Source: Brucella gallinifaecis
GTDB taxonomy: Bacteria; Pseudomonadota; Alphaproteobacteria; Rhizobiales; Rhizobiaceae
DNA: 64,000 bases
Direction of reading: 5' to 3'
Assembly: GCF_006476605.1 (NCBI RefSeq)
Contig: NZ_ML636801.1
Location: 1 to 64,000, forward strand
The notes below the pieces were generated by a model. The model worked only from the letters and a program-made list of their open reading frames with translations, made no database searches and was not told where the DNA came from. Both the position numbers and the translations under genes were made by a program. Position 1 is the first letter of the stretch. Each line of letters starts with the position of its first letter. This document shows positions 61,287 to 64,000 of the stretch, piece after piece.

Positions 61287-63332
61287 ATGACCAGCGAAAA
61301 ACACGTCCCTTCCGTTTCCGTCACCTACGCGCAGAATGGCAATTCAACCAAGCCGAACGAGCTTGGCATGCGGCCTATGCAGGAGGCGGTGTACGAGAAG
61401 CGGGGCGAGCAGTATTTGCTGATCAAATCGCCTCCCGCATCGGGCAAGAGCCGAGCGCTGATGTTCGTCGCGCTGGACAAGCTCAACAATCAGGGCTGCA
61501 AACAGGCGATTGTCGTTGTGCCGGAGAAATCCATCGGGTCCAGCTTCGCCGACGAGGCGCTGTCGAAGCACGGTTTCTATTGGGATTGGCATGTCTCTCC
61601 GAAATGGAACCTTTGCAATGCGCCCGGCGCAGACGGCGGCAAGGTCAATTCCGTGGAGGCGTTTCTGGATGGCGACGACAAGGTTCTCGTCTGCACCCAC
61701 GCCACTTTCCGCTTCGCCGTCGATAAATTCGGCATTGAGGTTTTCGATGACCGGCTGATCGCGGTGGATGAGTTTCACCACGTTTCCGCGAATCCTGACA
61801 ACAAGCTTGGTTCGCATCTTGGTCAGCTCATCGGGCGCGGCAAGACGCATATCGTTGCCATGACCGGCTCTTATTTCCGGGGCGACGCCGAGCCCGTGCT
61901 GATGCCCGAGGACGAGACCAAGTTCGAGCCTGTTACCTACACCTACTATCAGCAGCTCAACGGCTATAAATATCTGAAGTCACTGGATATCGGCTACTTC
62001 TTCTACGCCGGAGCCTATTCAGACGACATCCTGAAGGTGCTCAATCCGGATGAAAAAACCATCATCCATATCCCGTCTGTCAATTCACGCGAGAGCACCA
62101 AGGACAAGATCAGGGAAGTCGAGCATATCATTGAAGAGCTGGGCACCTGGCAGGGCTCCGATCCGGCAACCGGCTTCCAACTGGTGAAACGTCCCGATGG
62201 ACGTATCCTGAAAATCGCCGATCTGGTCGATCCCGATCATCAGGCGACAATCCAGGCCAGTCTCCGTTCGCCCGAAATGAAAACCAACCGCGATTATGTG
62301 GACATCATCATCGCCCTTGGCATGGCCAAAGAAGGCTTTGACTGGATTTGGTGCGAGCACGCCCTCACCGTTGGCTACCGCTCCAGCCTGACCGAGGTCG
62401 TTCAGATCATTGGCCGCGCGACACGTGATGCCCCTGGCAAAGCCCGCGCGCGTTTCACCAATCTGATTGCCGAGCCGGATGCGTCCGAGGAGGCCGTAAC
62501 GGAAGCGATCAACGATACGCTGAAAGCCATTGCGGCGAGCTTGCTCATGGAACAGGTGCTCGCGCCCCGTTTCAATTTTACGCCGAAGCGCCCGGAAAAC
62601 GAGCCGACGCCCGGCTTCGACTATGGCGATGGCGGTTATGATCCGAACAAATGCAATGTCGGTTTCAACGAAGAGAGCGGTGAGTTCCAGATCGAGATCA
62701 AGGGTCTTGCCGAGCCGAAGAGCAAGGAAGCGCAGCGCATTTGCCAGGAAGACCTGAACGAGGTCATTACAGCTTTCGTTCAGGACAAGAGGTCAATTGA
62801 ACGGGGCCTGTTCGATGAAGAATTGGTGCCGGAAGAGCTGACCCAGGTCCGCCTTGGCAAGATCATCAAGGATAAATATCCGGAATTGGACGACGAGGAT
62901 CAGGAGGCCGTGCGCCAGCATGCTATTGCAGCGCTGAACCTGACCCAGCAGGCCAAAGCCGCGCTGAACCCCGATGGTGAAGCTCCGAAGTCCGGCAATA
63001 CAGCCTTGCTTGACGGCATACGGAAGATCGCCATGGATGTGCGAGAGCTCGACATTGACCTGATCGACCGCATCAATCCGTTCGGCGAAGCATATGCCAT
63101 CCTTGCCAAGACGATGAACGAGGAGAGCCTGAAGCAGGTCGCGGCCGTCATTTCCGGGAAGAATGTCAAGTTGACACCCGAAGAGGCTCGCGATCTTGCG
63201 CGCCGGGCCGTCAAATTCAAGCAGGAGCGCGGGCGTTTGCCGTCCATCACCGCCGCCGATGCGTGGGAACGGAAGCTAGCGGAAGGTGTGGCTTTCCTCG
63301 CGCGCATGAAAGCGGAGGCCGCAAATGGCTGA
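61287..63332 (+). CDS. DEAD/DEAH-box superfamily 2 helicase
   Basis: A 681-residue helicase starting 4 bases after the methyltransferase stop. Walker A SPPASGKSRAL at 48-58, motif II VDEFHH at 160-165, motif III-like AMTGSYFRG and motif VI QIIGRATRD near 377, preceded by GMAKEGFDWIWCEHALTVGYRSS. The C-terminal 250 residues are helical. This arrangement resembles the translocase subunits of type I/III-like restriction systems. Its end overlaps the next gene by 8 bases. Confidence 0.87.
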   Translation: MTSEKHVPSVSVTYAQNGNSTKPNELGMRPMQEAVYEKRGEQYLLIKSPPASGKSRALMFVALDKLNNQGCKQAIVVVPEKSIGSSFADEALSKHGFYWDWHVSPKWNLCNAPGADGGKVNSVEAFLDGDDKVLVCTHATFRFAVDKFGIEVFDDRLIAVDEFHHVSANPDNKLGSHLGQLIGRGKTHIVAMTGSYFRGDAEPVLMPEDETKFEPVTYTYYQQLNGYKYLKSLDIGYFFYAGAYSDDILKVLNPDEKTIIHIPSVNSRESTKDKIREVEHIIEELGTWQGSDPATGFQLVKRPDGRILKIADLVDPDHQATIQASLRSPEMKTNRDYVDIIIALGMAKEGFDWIWCEHALTVGYRSSLTEVVQIIGRATRDAPGKARARFTNLIAEPDASEEAVTEAINDTLKAIAASLLMEQVLAPRFNFTPKRPENEPTPGFDYGDGGYDPNKCNVGFNEESGEFQIEIKGLAEPKSKEAQRICQEDLNEVITAFVQDKRSIERGLFDEELVPEELTQVRLGKIIKDKYPELDDEDQEAVRQHAIAALNLTQQAKAALNPDGEAPKSGNTALLDGIRKIAMDVRELDIDLIDRINPFGEAYAILAKTMNEESLKQVAAVISGKNVKLTPEEARDLARRAVKFKQERGRLPSITAADAWERKLAEGVAFLARMKAEAANG

Positions 63333-64000
63333 TTTCACCGACGAAGATGATGCTCTGCTTGCTGAGCTAGGGGTTGAGGTCGAAACCAAGAAGGCTGGCA
63401 GCCGCACGCCGCGCGAAGAGCGCATTATCGCAGGCTTTGAAGAAATTCAGCGCTTTGTCGAAGAACATGGCCGTGCGCCACGCCACGGCGAAGATCGCGA
63501 CATTTTCGAGCGGCTTTATGCCGTTCGGCTGGATCGTATCCGTTCGCTGGAAGAGTGCCGCGCGCTGGTCGAACCGCTCGATCATCAAGGCTTACTTGGC
63601 GATGAGATTGCAACCGCTCAGCCCGATATTGACGAAATGGACGATGATGCGCTTCTGGCCGAACTCGGAATCGAGGCGGAAGCGCCAGAGATTACGACTC
63701 TGAGGCATGTTCGTTCAACGGCAGAAAAACGGGCAGCGGAGGAGATTGCCAACCGTGAGCGCTGCGAGGATTTCGAGAAATTCAAGCCACTGTTCGACCA
63801 GGTCCAGGCCGATCTGAAAAGCGGCGTCCGGACGACACGGAAATTCGTGAAGGACGCGGGGTTCTTGAAAGCCGAAATCACGGTGGGCCAGTTTTTCATT
63901 CTGGGCGGACAGACTGCCTATGTCGCGGACGTTGGCGAAACGATCAAGGCTCCGAATGGTGAGACAGACGCCCGTTTGCGTGTGATCTATTCCAATGGCA
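63325..64000 (+). CDS. Putative GIY-YIG nuclease-family protein, cut by window end
   Basis: The first 225 residues of a longer protein. It has two copies of an acidic N-terminal motif (DEDDALLAELGVEVE and DDDALLAELGIEAE), a helical region and then KDAGFLKAEITVGQFFILGGQTAYVADVGE...DARLRVIYSNG. From recollection, proteins with this start next to such methyltransferase/helicase pairs end in a GIY-YIG (T5orf172-like) nuclease domain, but that domain would lie beyond 64000 and is not seen. It overlaps the helicase by 8 bases and would be the nuclease of the system. Confidence 0.6.
   Translation, partial: MADFTDEDDALLAELGVEVETKKAGSRTPREERIIAGFEEIQRFVEEHGRAPRHGEDRDIFERLYAVRLDRIRSLEECRALVEPLDHQGLLGDEIATAQPDIDEMDDDALLAELGIEAEAPEITTLRHVRSTAEKRAAEEIANRERCEDFEKFKPLFDQVQADLKSGVRTTRKFVKDAGFLKAEITVGQFFILGGQTAYVADVGETIKAPNGETDARLRVIYSNG

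Overview
The window lies in an integrated mobile element of an alphaproteobacterium. The host assignment rests on the initiator tRNA sequence at the left edge and on a gene set (ArdC, large ParB, strawberry-notch-like MTase/helicase, Toprim, DUF2493, DUF736, DUF6499/DUF2285, DUF2840, TraF, DUF3363 relaxase, TraG, TrbB-I, DUF2274) that is the conserved core of alphaproteobacterial integrative and conjugative elements (ICEs) of the Mesorhizobium ICEMlSym type. I cannot name the genus from sequence alone.

Layout. 1-77: initiator tRNA, into which the 3' end of a large serine recombinase gene (34-1731, minus) runs; this looks like one attachment-site junction. 1.8-2.2 kb: a Phd-like antitoxin without toxin, with a palindromic operator, and a small unknown gene. 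2.4-12.4 kb: a defence island, all minus strand: McrB-McrC; an OLD-family ATPase/TOPRIM nuclease plus UvrD-like helicase (Gabija-type pair); and a less familiar set of TauD-like dioxygenase, HEPN/zinc-ribbon protein and HNH protein. 12.4-26.4 kb: plus-strand maintenance and accessory core (ArdC, ParB, several unknown small genes, the 1440-residue MTase/helicase, Toprim protein, DUF2493 protein, membrane protein). Several genes here follow structured leaders, three of which are copies of one covarying RNA-like element. 27-29.6 kb: excision control, with DUF736, a DUF6499/DUF2285 pair split by a +1 frameshift (FseA-like), a convergent QseM-like antiactivator, a large structured intergenic element and an RdfS-like excisionase. 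29.6-36.1 kb: RepA (with DnaA boxes and iterons inside its 3' end), ParA, RHH protein, DUF2840, TraF, DUF736, lytic transglycosylase, candidate oriT, relaxase. 36.2-45.8 kb: non-conjugative cargo between relaxase and TraG: AraC regulator, FUSC/DUF1656/HlyD efflux operon, TetR with paired operators, FAD monooxygenase, lipoprotein, Cys-rich secreted protein, crotonase, LysR. 45.9-58.1 kb: TraG, CopG-like protein and the mating-pair operon trbBCDEJKLFGI plus DUF2274. 58.3-64 kb: a ribbon-helix-helix gene followed by a tightly linked DNA methyltransferase, helicase and (truncated by the window) putative GIY-YIG nuclease gene, probably a restriction-type system.

How it works together: the recombinase and RdfS-like protein would handle integration and excision, FseA/QseM would gate excision, RepA/ParA/ParB would maintain the excised circle, relaxase/TraG/Trb would transfer it, ArdC would protect it on entry, and the defence cassettes and efflux/oxygenase genes are the cargo carried for the host. 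The other end of the element is outside the window.
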